A stretch of DNA of 64,000 bases from Haloarcula hispanica ATCC 33960. Lineage in GTDB: Archaea > Halobacteriota > Halobacteria > Halobacteriales > Haloarculaceae. Where the stretch lies: assembly GCF_000223905.1 (NCBI RefSeq), contig NC_015948.1, positions 2,604,001 to 2,668,000 of the forward strand, given 5' to 3'. The notes under the pieces were generated by a model. The model made no database searches. It was not told the origin of the DNA and saw only the letters and a program-made list of their open reading frames with translations. Below, one piece after another: positions 26,189-33,718 of the stretch (its first letter is position 1; each line of letters begins with the position of its first letter). A program made the position numbers and the translations under genes.

Positions 26189-26202
26189 TTCGTGCCGGAC
26201 CA

Positions 26203-27267
26203 TCAGATTTCAGAACCCCCTGTACGAGCTTCGTGCTCCCTGTCTGCTTTGAGATCGCTGGCTCGCGGCGTCTCGCCGCCGTGGGGCGTCCGCCGCTCGC
26301 GGACCGTTACATGATGAACGGATTCAGTATCGTCGTCGACGACGAGCGCGTCGCCGGTCGTCTCTGGCAGTCGAGCCGTGAAATCGCCGTCGAGATACGT
26401 CGGCTGGGCCGCCTGTAGCGCGTCGATGTCTGCCGTACTCGTCAGTCGGTGGGCGACGAGCAGGTCCGTCTGTGAGACGGTCGTCGGTGGCACAGCGCTA
26501 GGTCGCTGTGTCGCGAGCACACAACTCACGCCGGGCTGGCGGCCCCGGGTGACGAACCGACGGAGCGGACGCCGGGCGACGCCGTCGGTGAACGCGTGGG
26601 CTTCGTCGACCAGCAGCCAGGGCAGTCGGTCCGTCCGGTCAGTCACCCGGGCATCGTACAGCGCGGTCGCGACAGCGGCGAGGACCGCACCGGCCGGTCG
26701 GGAAGCGAATCCCGACATATCGAGCACGGTCAGGCCGTCGCTGCACAGCGTCTCCACCTCGATACCCGAAGGCTCGAAGACGCCCCAGGACGCGGCGAGC
26801 GCGAGATGGTTCGTCGCCGCGCGGGCGGTGCTCGCCGCCACATCGGCATCGGCCACCCACGAACGCATCCCGCCAAGCGTCGCACGCTCGCTCGCCGCTC
26901 GCCACACGAGCGCGCCCGCGCCCCGTTCGGGGTCGAGGCCGAGCACCGTACACCACTGGCGCGGGTCGAGCGCGTCCGCGCGAACGCTGGGGTCGACCAC
27001 CGTGGCAGACACGTCCGCGGCGCTAAGTGGCGTGAACGCCCCCATCGGGTCGACGACGACCGGCGCGACCCCCTCGGCAGCCAGCAGGCCCTCGGCGAGG
27101 ACGCCGAGCGTGTATGTCTTCCCCGACCCGCGTTTGCCGACGACGAGACCGACGTGTGGCCGGTCGATATCGAGGTCGACCGCAGCGCCGCGGCTCCCGT
27201 CGCGGGCCCGATAGTGACCCAGCCGCGCCGTCGCCCCCGTCGCCCCCTCACGTCCGATAACGACCAT
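26203..27267 (-). CDS. HerA/FtsK-like ATPase
   Basis: A 354-residue P-loop ATPase. It has an N-terminal strand segment, Walker A GKRGSGKT (residues 44-51), VVVDPMGAF, a middle helical part, Walker B WLLVDEAHAF, a probable Arg-finger region RGRQPGVSCVLATQRPSAVP and a C-terminal domain with DGDFTARLPET. The pattern LATQRPSAVP is common in HerA/VirB4-type ATPases, which pump DNA or assemble pili, but the protein is shorter than NurA-associated HerA. No nurA or mre11 neighbour is present. It is divergent from a pilin-like small gene, 75 bases away. Confidence 0.75.
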   Translation of the reverse strand: MVVIGREGATGATARLGHYRARDGSRGAAVDLDIDRPHVGLVVGKRGSGKTYTLGVLAEGLLAAEGVAPVVVDPMGAFTPLSAADVSATVVDPSVRADALDPRQWCTVLGLDPERGAGALVWRAASERATLGGMRSWVADADVAASTARAATNHLALAASWGVFEPSGIEVETLCSDGLTVLDMSGFASRPAGAVLAAVATALYDARVTDRTDRLPWLLVDEAHAFTDGVARRPLRRFVTRGRQPGVSCVLATQRPSAVPPTTVSQTDLLVAHRLTSTADIDALQAAQPTYLDGDFTARLPETTGDALVVDDDTESVHHVTVRERRTPHGGETPRASDLKADREHEARTGGSEI

Positions 27268-27342
27268 GCCGGCGGTTGCTTCGCTCTGATATTTGAACGT
27301 TTGTCCGGGGATTCAAGTACGAACCCGGGGCCACCCCAGCAC

Positions 27343-27789
27343 ATGTCAGATTCGTTGTGGCACGACGAACGTGCTATCGAGGGACTGCCGATCCGCCTGG
27401 TCATCGCGCTGGTGGTCGGCGTCGCCTGCCTCTCCGTGATGATGAGCACCATCTCCGGAATCGAGACGCTGCAGGTGACAGAGGTCGACGTTGAGCCACA
27501 CCCCGAAGTAGCTAATCCGGGGACACAGGACGTAGTTGTCACTGTCGTCGACTCGAAGGGGTCGCCCGTCTCCGGCGCGACGGTGGTCGCGAAAAGCGGG
27601 ACAGCAACGCTCTCGTCGGTCAAGACTGGCGAGACAGGGAGTGCAGGGAACGCGACCCTCTCACTGTCGCCGTCGCTCGGACCGAATCAACAGGACGGCA
27701 CGGTCACGTTCGAGGTGAAACCACCAGCGGGGAGCAACTACGAGGACGCCCGCTCGAACACCGACCTGCTCGTCGTCGAGTCGCCCTAG
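27343..27789 (+). CDS. Single-pass surface protein with carboxypeptidase-regulatory-like domain
   Basis: A 148-residue protein. After 15 charged residues comes one hydrophobic helix (LPIRLVIALVVGVACLSVMM), then an Ig-like segment (DVVVTVVDSKGSPVSGATVV, GSAGNATLSLSP) typical of CarboxypepD_reg-like domains in haloarchaeal surface proteins. The N-terminus resembles archaeal pilin or membrane-anchored families in which Gly precedes the helix, so prepilin processing is conceivable but the motif is not canonical. Its end overlaps the convergent methyltransferase gene by four bases. Confidence 0.65.
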   Translation: MSDSLWHDERAIEGLPIRLVIALVVGVACLSVMMSTISGIETLQVTEVDVEPHPEVANPGTQDVVVTVVDSKGSPVSGATVVAKSGTATLSSVKTGETGSAGNATLSLSPSLGPNQQDGTVTFEVKPPAGSNYEDARSNTDLLVVESP

Positions 27790-28517
27790 CCGTCCCAGTC
27801 GATCCACTCCTGCTCCCAGCCGGCGCGGGACTGGGCCGCCCGCCGGGCGCGCTCGCGGTCTTCACGATGGGTCCGGTTGCGCTCGACGGTGTCGGCCTGC
27901 TCGCCCTCGACGAGCATCGGCTGGAACGCGACGGTGCCGTGTTGCGTGACCGAGCCGTCGGCCTCCACGACAGCGAGGGACTGTTCACCGGTGCCAAGCG
28001 GCATCACCAGTCGACCGTCATCGGTCAGTTGCTGGAGGAGCGCCCGCGGCGGGTCGATTGCGGCGGCTTCCAGAAGAATACGGTCGTACGGTGCGTATTC
28101 GGGCAGCCCGGCAGCGCCGTCGCGGCGGTCCACGAGGACGGCGTCGTAGCCTGCTTCTGCCAGGTTCTGCCGGGCTTCGATGACGAGCCGCCGCGTGATA
28201 TCTATCGCGTGAACGTTGGCCGCACCGACGTGTTCCGCAAGCACCGCGGCCGTGTAGCCGACACCGGCACCGACCACGAGCACGTCGTCGTCTTCTTCGG
28301 GTGACAGGGTTTCGAGCACTCGACCGGCGGTACTGGGCGAGAGCACGCGCGTGCCGAGGCGCTCGAACGGGCGGTCGGAGTAGGCCTGTTGCTCGCCGAC
28401 GAAGGCCTCCCGGGGGACGGCACGCATCGCTGCCGACAGCCACGCGCTCCGGACAACACCCTTGCTCTCGTGTTGCAGGCTGTCGACCATGTCGTCCCGC
28501 AGTACCGCTGGGTCCAT
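27786..28517 (-). CDS. Protein-L-isoaspartate methyltransferase family protein (divergent copy)
   Basis: SAM-dependent methyltransferase of the PCMT family, 243 residues. The SAM motif VLVVGAGVGYTAAVLAEHVG and the post-I motif NVHAIDITRRLV are present, with MRAVPREAFVGEQQAYSDRP upstream as in the family. The substrate-gating motif reads LSPSTAGRVLET in place of the usual SAPHM-type sequence, and a C-terminal extension rich in Arg and Trp (RAGWEQEWIDWDG) follows. It may have changed substrate. A canonical paralogue lies directly upstream on the same strand (28580). Confidence 0.85.
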   Translation of the reverse strand: MDPAVLRDDMVDSLQHESKGVVRSAWLSAAMRAVPREAFVGEQQAYSDRPFERLGTRVLSPSTAGRVLETLSPEEDDDVLVVGAGVGYTAAVLAEHVGAANVHAIDITRRLVIEARQNLAEAGYDAVLVDRRDGAAGLPEYAPYDRILLEAAAIDPPRALLQQLTDDGRLVMPLGTGEQSLAVVEADGSVTQHGTVAFQPMLVEGEQADTVERNRTHREDRERARRAAQSRAGWEQEWIDWDG

Positions 28518-28579
28518 ACCAGTATATTCGACCAGAGCTATATCAATGGCGCGACAACGGCGGCGTCTGTCGAAAGACC

Positions 28580-29203
28580 CTACTGGAGCGGGACGAATCG
28601 AACGCCGCCGTGGTCCTCGCTATCGAGCGTGCCGTCGGCCTGTTTCTCCGCGCGGATGAGACGCTGTCGCCCGTCACCGATTGGAGCCAGCAAGAGACCA
28701 CCGGTGCGGGTCTGGTCGACGAGCGGGGCGGGGAACTCCGGCGCGGCACATGTGAGATACGTCCGATCGTAGGGGGCGTGGTCGGGCCACCCCTCCTTGC
28801 CGTCGTCGGCGCGAACGGAAACGTCGCCGTAGCCGGTCGCTTCCAGCGTTTCCCGTGCTTCGTCGGCCAGCGATGCGTGGTACTCCACGCTGTAGACGTT
28901 CTCGGGGCCGACCAGTTCGGCGGTCACCGCGGCGTGGTACCCACACCCCGTACCGACCTCTAACACCTGATCCCCCGGGGACAGGTCCAGTAACTCGGAC
29001 ATGATTGCAACCATGTGCGGCGCAGAAACCGTCTGACCTGACCCGATCGGGAGCGGGCGGTCGGCGTAGGCGTCGTGTCGCTTGTCGTCCGGAACGAACC
29101 GGTGGCGGGGAACCGACGCTATCGCCGCGAGAACGGCCTCGTCGGAGACACGCTCGCGAAGGCGGTCGGCCAGCCGCGACCGTTTTCGGCCCCAGTCGGC
29201 CAT
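28580..29203 (-). CDS. pcm: Protein-L-isoaspartate O-methyltransferase
   Basis: Repairs isoaspartyl residues in aged proteins by methylating them from SAM. The 207-residue protein has the standard features: SVPRHRFVPDDKRHDAYADR, the substrate motif GSGQTVSAPHMVAIM, SAM motif I VLEVGTGCGYHAAVTAELVG, YSVEYH, and GGLLLAPIG near the end. It precedes the divergent paralogue by 62 bases and follows the HVO_0476-family gene after one base, so the three are one operon. Duplicate pcm genes are common in haloarchaea. Confidence 0.92.
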   Translation of the reverse strand: MADWGRKRSRLADRLRERVSDEAVLAAIASVPRHRFVPDDKRHDAYADRPLPIGSGQTVSAPHMVAIMSELLDLSPGDQVLEVGTGCGYHAAVTAELVGPENVYSVEYHASLADEARETLEATGYGDVSVRADDGKEGWPDHAPYDRTYLTCAAPEFPAPLVDQTRTGGLLLAPIGDGRQRLIRAEKQADGTLDSEDHGGVRFVPLQ

Positions 29204-29204
29204 C

Positions 29205-29858
29205 CTACCACGCCGACCACGCCGTGGTCGACTCGTCCCTGACGTACAGTCGGTTGATGTCTTTCGCGATACCCATGTCGCCGTCGTGGTCCATGTTCTC
29301 GTGGTCGTAGCCGTGTGCGTCGTCGCGGACGTGAATCCCCTCGACGGTGAATTCCTCCTCGCCGAACTCCTCGGTCTCGCCGACGACGAACTCGTAGTCG
29401 CCGGGGACGTGGAGCTTGAAGCTCTCGGTCTCGTCGTGAGTGCCGTCCTTTGGATGCATCGTGACGTTGACCGAGACGTTCCCGACCGCCCGCGACCAGA
29501 TAGTCTCGACGTCCTCGGCGGCCGCCTCGTCCTCGCGGCCGTCCGCGGTCTCCAGACTGGTGATCCGCGCCGTCACAACTGCTTCTTCTGTCTCCAGCAG
29601 GAACTCCTCGCCGACGGACAGTTCTTCCTCTGCTGGGACGTCGACCTCGGCGGTAAAGGAGTCCCCGTCCTGTGAGACAACGACGCTTCGCTTCAGCGTC
29701 TCTTCCTCCGGCAATTGTTCCTTGTGGACGTGGTCGCAGTCCGTACAGCGAACCGTCACATGGCCGCCCGGCTTCAGCACCTCGTGAACCGTTTCCAGGT
29801 CCGGCGAACAGGCCGGACACGGGAGGGCGATGCGGTCGCCCGGTGTAGCGTCTGTCAT
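29205..29858 (-). CDS. HVO_0476-family zinc finger protein
   Basis: A 217-residue acidic protein. The N-terminal zinc ribbon is formed by LPCPACSPDLE and VRCTDCDHVHKEQL (CxxC...CxxC about 27 residues apart), followed by a long beta-rich region and a C-terminal block with DDAHGYDHENMDHDGD and KDINRLYVR. This is a conserved haloarchaeal family without assigned function; zinc ribbon plus beta barrel suggests nucleic-acid or protein binding. It is first in an operon with the two PCMT genes (one-base gap). The ATG at 29858 is chosen over upstream codons because the family begins just before the ribbon. Confidence 0.85.
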   Translation of the reverse strand: MTDATPGDRIALPCPACSPDLETVHEVLKPGGHVTVRCTDCDHVHKEQLPEEETLKRSVVVSQDGDSFTAEVDVPAEEELSVGEEFLLETEEAVVTARITSLETADGREDEAAAEDVETIWSRAVGNVSVNVTMHPKDGTHDETESFKLHVPGDYEFVVGETEEFGEEEFTVEGIHVRDDAHGYDHENMDHDGDMGIAKDINRLYVRDESTTAWSAW

Positions 29859-29968
29859 ATGCAGTCGTTGACTACGCTCCCGTAAATGGTCGTCGCCACG
29901 GCGCTGCTCGTGGTTCTCACTCGCACAGTCACGCCGACCTTCTTGAGCGGCGGGACGAAACAACGGGT

Positions 29969-30382
29969 ATGGCGCGCCGACAGAGCCGTACTGACATCGC
30001 AAGCGGTGCCATCATCGCCCTGACAGCCCTGGCCGGCGTGGCGGTCTGGTCGCGCCTCCCCGCAGAGGTCGCGATTCACTTCTCCGCGTCGGGCACGCCC
30101 GATAACTACGTCTCGAAGCCGGTCGGTGTCGTTCTCATGCCGGCGCTGATGCTCGCAACACTCATTGTGCTGAAATTGGCGTTCCGTTACGACCCGCCGG
30201 ACGTGCCGCGGGTGGCAGCCACCATCACCGTCGCAACGATGGCGTTCATGAGTGGGATACACGGGCTCGTGCTCGCGTGGAACCTCGGCTATTCGGTCCC
30301 GTTCGACATCGTCCTCGTCGGGTCGCTCGTCTGGACGGTTGTCATGGTCGCGTACGCGTTGAAAGCAGAATACGTAGACTGA
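29969..30382 (+). CDS. DUF1648-family membrane protein
   Basis: A 137-residue membrane protein with four hydrophobic segments. The hallmark of DUF1648, RLPAEVAIHFSASGTPDNYVSK, is present here shortened to LPAEVAIHFSASGTPDNY, located between helix 1 and helix 2. In Bacillus the SdpI immunity protein contains this domain, but most members are uncharacterised. The gene is divergent from the HVO_0476-family operon with a 110-base shared promoter region, and lies 67 bases from the convergent aminopeptidase gene. Confidence 0.85.
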   Translation: MARRQSRTDIASGAIIALTALAGVAVWSRLPAEVAIHFSASGTPDNYVSKPVGVVLMPALMLATLIVLKLAFRYDPPDVPRVAATITVATMAFMSGIHGLVLAWNLGYSVPFDIVLVGSLVWTVVMVAYALKAEYVD

Positions 30383-30449
30383 TAGCGGCGGTTGGCTGTC
30401 AGTCAGCGTCCGCTATTCACGGGTCTTTGTGGGAGTCCGTTCTCGCCGC

Positions 30450-31403
30450 TCACTCGACGCGAGGAAGTTCCACTTCCTCGCCGTCCGCATACACGGTCGG
30501 TTCCGTCAAAATCCCGTCCAGATGGATCGGCGCGTGCACGTCGCCGCCCATCGCGTGGTCGTCGCCGATAGCGATGTGGACCGTCCCGCCGGCCTTCTCG
30601 TCTAGGAGGACGGAGCCGACGAGTTCGGTCACGGCGACGTTCGTGCCGATGCCGAGCTCGGCGAGGTTGTAGGCGTCCCGGCCGACCTCCTCGGCAGCCT
30701 CCTCGACCTGTGCGCGGATATCGGGGTCGTCGATATCCGTGACGTAGCCGTCTTCGACCTCAAAGGTGAGACGCTTGCCGTCGAGTTTGCCGTGGGGGCG
30801 CATCGTCCCGTCGACGACGAACGTGCCGTCGGCAGTCTCCGGAGCGAGGAACACCTCGCCGGCAGGGAGGTTCGACATCTCGCCAGCCTCGTGGACGATA
30901 CCGGTGTCCATGTGCCACTCGCGCGCACCGATGCCGAACGTGATATCGGTCCCCTGGGGCGACGTGACTCGGATTTCATCGGCGTCCTCGACCTGCGCCA
31001 GCACGTCCTTGCAGTGCTGTTCGATGCGGTGGTAGTCGGCGTCTAATCCCATCAGAAACACGCCCTCGCTGATACCGGGCAAGGTTGCAACGCGAGCGCC
31101 GGCCTCATTGGCGTCGGTCCGGGCTTCTGTGTGGCTCAGGCTCTTGGTCGTCGGCGCGAGCACGACATCGGCAGTTTCCATCGCGCCAGCGACCGGCGCA
31201 GGCGGTTCCGAACCGTGTTGTTCGCCCGGCGGGTAGCGTACGAAAACGGCGTTATCGGTAATCTCCGCGGCGACGCGATACAGCGCCTCGCCGATTGATT
31301 TCCGCTGGTCGTCAGTAACGACGGCGCATGACTCGTCGGGCTGGAGGTTCAGGCACTGTTTGACAGCGGTCTCGGCGGGCGCGCGAAGCGACGAGTTGTC
31401 CAT
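30450..31403 (-). CDS. M29-like aminopeptidase
   Basis: A 317-residue predicted metalloaminopeptidase. Features of the M29/leucyl aminopeptidase-like group are the N-terminal region with CAVVTDDQRKSIGEALYRVA, the central TSPQGTDITFGIGAREWHMD, the glutamate segment GEVFLAPETADGTFVVDG, and the C-terminal metal site with AELGIGTN and HIAIGDDHAMGGDVHAPIH. It is shorter than the 400-residue M29 enzymes and belongs to the archaeal branch annotated simply as aminopeptidase. A TATA-like TTATTC is about 28 bases before its start. Confidence 0.82.
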   Translation of the reverse strand: MDNSSLRAPAETAVKQCLNLQPDESCAVVTDDQRKSIGEALYRVAAEITDNAVFVRYPPGEQHGSEPPAPVAGAMETADVVLAPTTKSLSHTEARTDANEAGARVATLPGISEGVFLMGLDADYHRIEQHCKDVLAQVEDADEIRVTSPQGTDITFGIGAREWHMDTGIVHEAGEMSNLPAGEVFLAPETADGTFVVDGTMRPHGKLDGKRLTFEVEDGYVTDIDDPDIRAQVEEAAEEVGRDAYNLAELGIGTNVAVTELVGSVLLDEKAGGTVHIAIGDDHAMGGDVHAPIHLDGILTEPTVYADGEEVELPRVE

Positions 31404-31530
31404 ACAACTGATTGCGTACTCCGACTGAATAACTCTTGATGGACTGTCGGCGCAGGGCGTCGAAACGCGCTACGTCTCAGTGTTTTCAGAGGAATGTGGT
31501 CAAAGCTCACAATCGCCAGAGGTACAACTA

Positions 31531-31585
31531 TGTGAGTTAATTTCTCCATATATTAATCACAAAGAATATACTCTCCCCGGAGATA
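31531..31585 (+). promoter_or_regulatory. gapB promoter with inverted repeat and TrmB-like site
   Basis: An imperfect inverted repeat TGTGAGTTAAT (31531-31541) with ATTAATCACA (31552-31561) abuts the upstream edge of the TATA box AATATA (31565-31570), which is 28 bases before ATG 31595. Overlapping the TATA is TACT-N7-GAGAT (31569-31584), one or two bases from the haloarchaeal TrmB consensus TACT-N7/8-GAGTA. Two regulatory inputs on this gluconeogenic promoter are plausible; neither has been tested here. Confidence 0.5.
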
Positions 31586-31594
31586 TGGACGTGT

Positions 31595-32659
31595 ATGCTC
31601 CACGTGGGCATCAACGGCTTCGGCACCATCGGGAAACGCGTCGCTGACGCGGTGCGTGTCCAGCCAGATATGACAGTTGCGGGCGTCGCAAAGCGCTCGC
31701 CGAACTTCGAGGCAACTATCGCAGACGACCGCGGCTACGACCTCTACGCCGCGGACGGCCGCGAACCGTTCGATGAAGCCGATCTCGCGACGGCCGGTAC
31801 GGTCCATGACCTCATTGAAACGAGCGACGTGGTCGTCGACACCACGCCAAGTGGCGTCGGCGCGGCCAACGCGCCGCTGTACGCCGAGCACGATACGCCA
31901 GCCATCTTCCAGGGTGGGGAGGACGCCGATGTGGCAGACGTGAGCTTCAACGCTCGCGCCAACTACGAGAACGCAGTCGGGGCTGACACGGCCCGCGTCG
32001 TCTCCTGCAATACGACTGGACTTTCACGCCTTCTCGCGCCGCTCAAGGAATCATACGGCGTCGAGAAATCGCGCGTGACACTGGTCCGGCGCGGTGCCGA
32101 CCCGGGCCAGACCGGTCGTGGCCCCATCAACGACACACTCCCCGACCCCGTCGAAATCCCCTCCCACCACGGTCCTGACGTCCAGACGATTTTTCCCGAC
32201 CTCGACATCGACACGATGGGGATGAAGGTCCCGACAACGCAGATGCACACCCACAGCGTCAACGTCACGCTGGAAAGCGAACCAACGACAGAGGAAGTCA
32301 CGTCGCTACTGACCGACGAATCGCGACTGTTCCTCATCCCGAAGACGCTGGGTATCGACGGTGCAGGGAAACTCAAAGAGTACACTCGTGATGCCGGTCG
32401 CCCGCGCGGTGACGTGTGGGAGAACTGTATCTGGGCCGAATCAATCACAGTCCAGGGGCGGGATCTCTACCTGTTTCAGGCGATTCACCAGGAAGCCGAT
32501 GTCGTGCCGGAGAACATCGACGCCGTTCGCGCGCTCTCGGAGCGGACCGCAAGCGCCGAGAAGAGCATCCGACGGACCGACGAAGCCCTCGGTGTCGGGC
32601 GCGGCCTCGTCGAACACGACGGCAGTCCACAGCGCGTCGACAGTCACGCCGACGACTGA
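31595..32659 (+). CDS. gapB: Type II (archaeal) glyceraldehyde-3-phosphate dehydrogenase
   Basis: Interconverts 1,3-bisphosphoglycerate and glyceraldehyde 3-phosphate with NAD(P). In haloarchaea the type II enzyme mainly serves gluconeogenesis, the bacterial-type enzyme glycolysis. The 354-residue protein has the archaeal Rossmann start [28 protein letters not shown], the catalytic Cys 138 in [13 protein letters not shown], and the substrate segment [14 protein letters not shown]. Transcription is probably leaderless from a TATA box at 31565-31570, overlain by candidate operators. The phosphodiesterase gene converges three bases after its stop. Confidence 0.95.
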   Translation: MLHVGINGFGTIGKRVADAVRVQPDMTVAGVAKRSPNFEATIADDRGYDLYAADGREPFDEADLATAGTVHDLIETSDVVVDTTPSGVGAANAPLYAEHDTPAIFQGGEDADVADVSFNARANYENAVGADTARVVSCNTTGLSRLLAPLKESYGVEKSRVTLVRRGADPGQTGRGPINDTLPDPVEIPSHHGPDVQTIFPDLDIDTMGMKVPTTQMHTHSVNVTLESEPTTEEVTSLLTDESRLFLIPKTLGIDGAGKLKEYTRDAGRPRGDVWENCIWAESITVQGRDLYLFQAIHQEADVVPENIDAVRALSERTASAEKSIRRTDEALGVGRGLVEHDGSPQRVDSHADD

Positions 32660-32662
32660 TTC

Positions 32663-33154
32663 TCACCCCAGTTCGTGGAACTCGACTTCGCCGGTGTCCG
32701 TCGACAGCGTCGCAACCGAGAACGGCTCGGAGGCCGGCGGAATCGAGATGCCGCCGGGGTTGATTCGTTCCGTGCCCCCGCGCTCCTCGTGACCGCGTTC
32801 GTGCGTGTGGCCGTGGAAAACGTAGTCGTAGCTCCCACAGTCGACCAGCGCGTCGACGATCTCCCCGCTGGTCCCGTGATACACCGCGAGGGTGTGCCCA
32901 TCGATGGTCAGCTCGCCCATCTCGCCGAAGTACGTGCCGAATTCCTCGACGGTAGACTGGACTGCCCACTCGCCGTCGTTGTTGCCACGAACGGCGTAAA
33001 ACGACCAGTCGCCGTCGAACGGCGTCACCGAGAAGGGGGCGACGAAGTCGCCGCAGTGGACGACCGTCTCACAGTCCGCCTCCGAGAACGTCTCCACTGC
33101 GGCTTCGACCTGCGCGGCGTTGTCGTGCGTGTCCGAGACGATGCCGATCTGCAT
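32663..33154 (-). CDS. YfcE-type metallophosphoesterase
   Basis: Phosphodiesterase of 163 residues with the calcineurin-like metal motifs: MQIGIVSDTHDN (Asp and His), VVHCGDF, the RGNND motif in VRGNNDGEW, and the histidine segments VYHGTSGE and FHGHTHERG. It is the compact MJ0936/YfcE form, active on model phosphodiesters and possibly cyclic nucleotides. ATG 33154 is chosen because the family begins directly with the first strand; the longer frame adds 32 basic residues of non-coding look. It ends three bases beyond the gapB stop. Confidence 0.92.
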   Translation of the reverse strand: MQIGIVSDTHDNAAQVEAAVETFSEADCETVVHCGDFVAPFSVTPFDGDWSFYAVRGNNDGEWAVQSTVEEFGTYFGEMGELTIDGHTLAVYHGTSGEIVDALVDCGSYDYVFHGHTHERGHEERGGTERINPGGISIPPASEPFSVATLSTDTGEVEFHELG

Positions 33155-33265
33155 ACCGACGACGTTCAGCCGGGAGCGACTTGAACGTGTGGCCCACGAT
33201 ACAGGTGGGACCGCCGTCACCACACAGGCGCGACGCTTTTGTTTAGTCACCGCCTACGACGACCG

Positions 33266-33520
33266 ATGGCACGGGGACTCATCGGGACAATCGAGCTGAT
33301 GGTCGCGGTCGTACTCGCCGCGCGGGTCACCCTTCTCGGCGTCGACAACCTCGCCCGCGGCCAGACGGCGATCGGTGCGGTCTTTCTCGGGTTAGCCGCC
33401 GCCTTACTGATTATCGAGTGGGTCGCTCCCTCTCCGACAGACATCCCCGGTGCACTCGCCGGGCGGGCGCGGAGTGCGCTCCCCGGCGGGAAGCCACCGG
33501 ACAGTAGCGACGACGACTAA
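33266..33520 (+). CDS. Small two-helix membrane protein
   Basis: An 84-residue protein with two hydrophobic segments (LIGTIELMVAVVLAARVTLL and TAIGAVFLGLAAALLIIEWV) and a soluble tail with SPTDIPGAL and an acidic end (PDSSDDD). The layout matches a small family seen in many haloarchaea and of unknown function. ATG 33266 is preferred over TTG 33239. Its stop overlaps that of a minus-strand gene remnant. Confidence 0.7.
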   Translation: MARGLIGTIELMVAVVLAARVTLLGVDNLARGQTAIGAVFLGLAAALLIIEWVAPSPTDIPGALAGRARSALPGGKPPDSSDDD

Positions 33521-33718
33521 CTCTCGTCGCGCCAGCGGTCCGAGGTGACTCTGTCCACCGCCGCCATGTGGTCGTGTTCCTCGACCGTTTCGGCCCGCGA
33601 TTCCTCGGCCTTCTGGACGGGCTTTCCTCGAACACGCGCTCGAACGCCACGTCGAGCGCGACGAGACGAGGTACTACCTGGAAGGTGGAATCATCGACGA
33701 GGAAGGAAATCGGCGGCT
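33517..33718 (-). pseudogene. Possible frameshifted gene remnant downstream of the UvrD-type helicase
   Basis: Two minus-strand frames both show haloarchaeal coding composition. The end, from about 33632 to TAG 33517-33519, reads GKPVQKAEESRAETVEEHDH then MAAVDRVTSDRWRDES. Just upstream in another frame is FLVDDSTFQVVPRLVALDVA followed by FERVFEE, with no stop until the junction near 33630. A single base change would join them. There is no good start codon, so I read it as a broken gene or a sequencing frameshift. The antisense frame also looks partly coding, so the strand is not certain. Confidence 0.35.
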
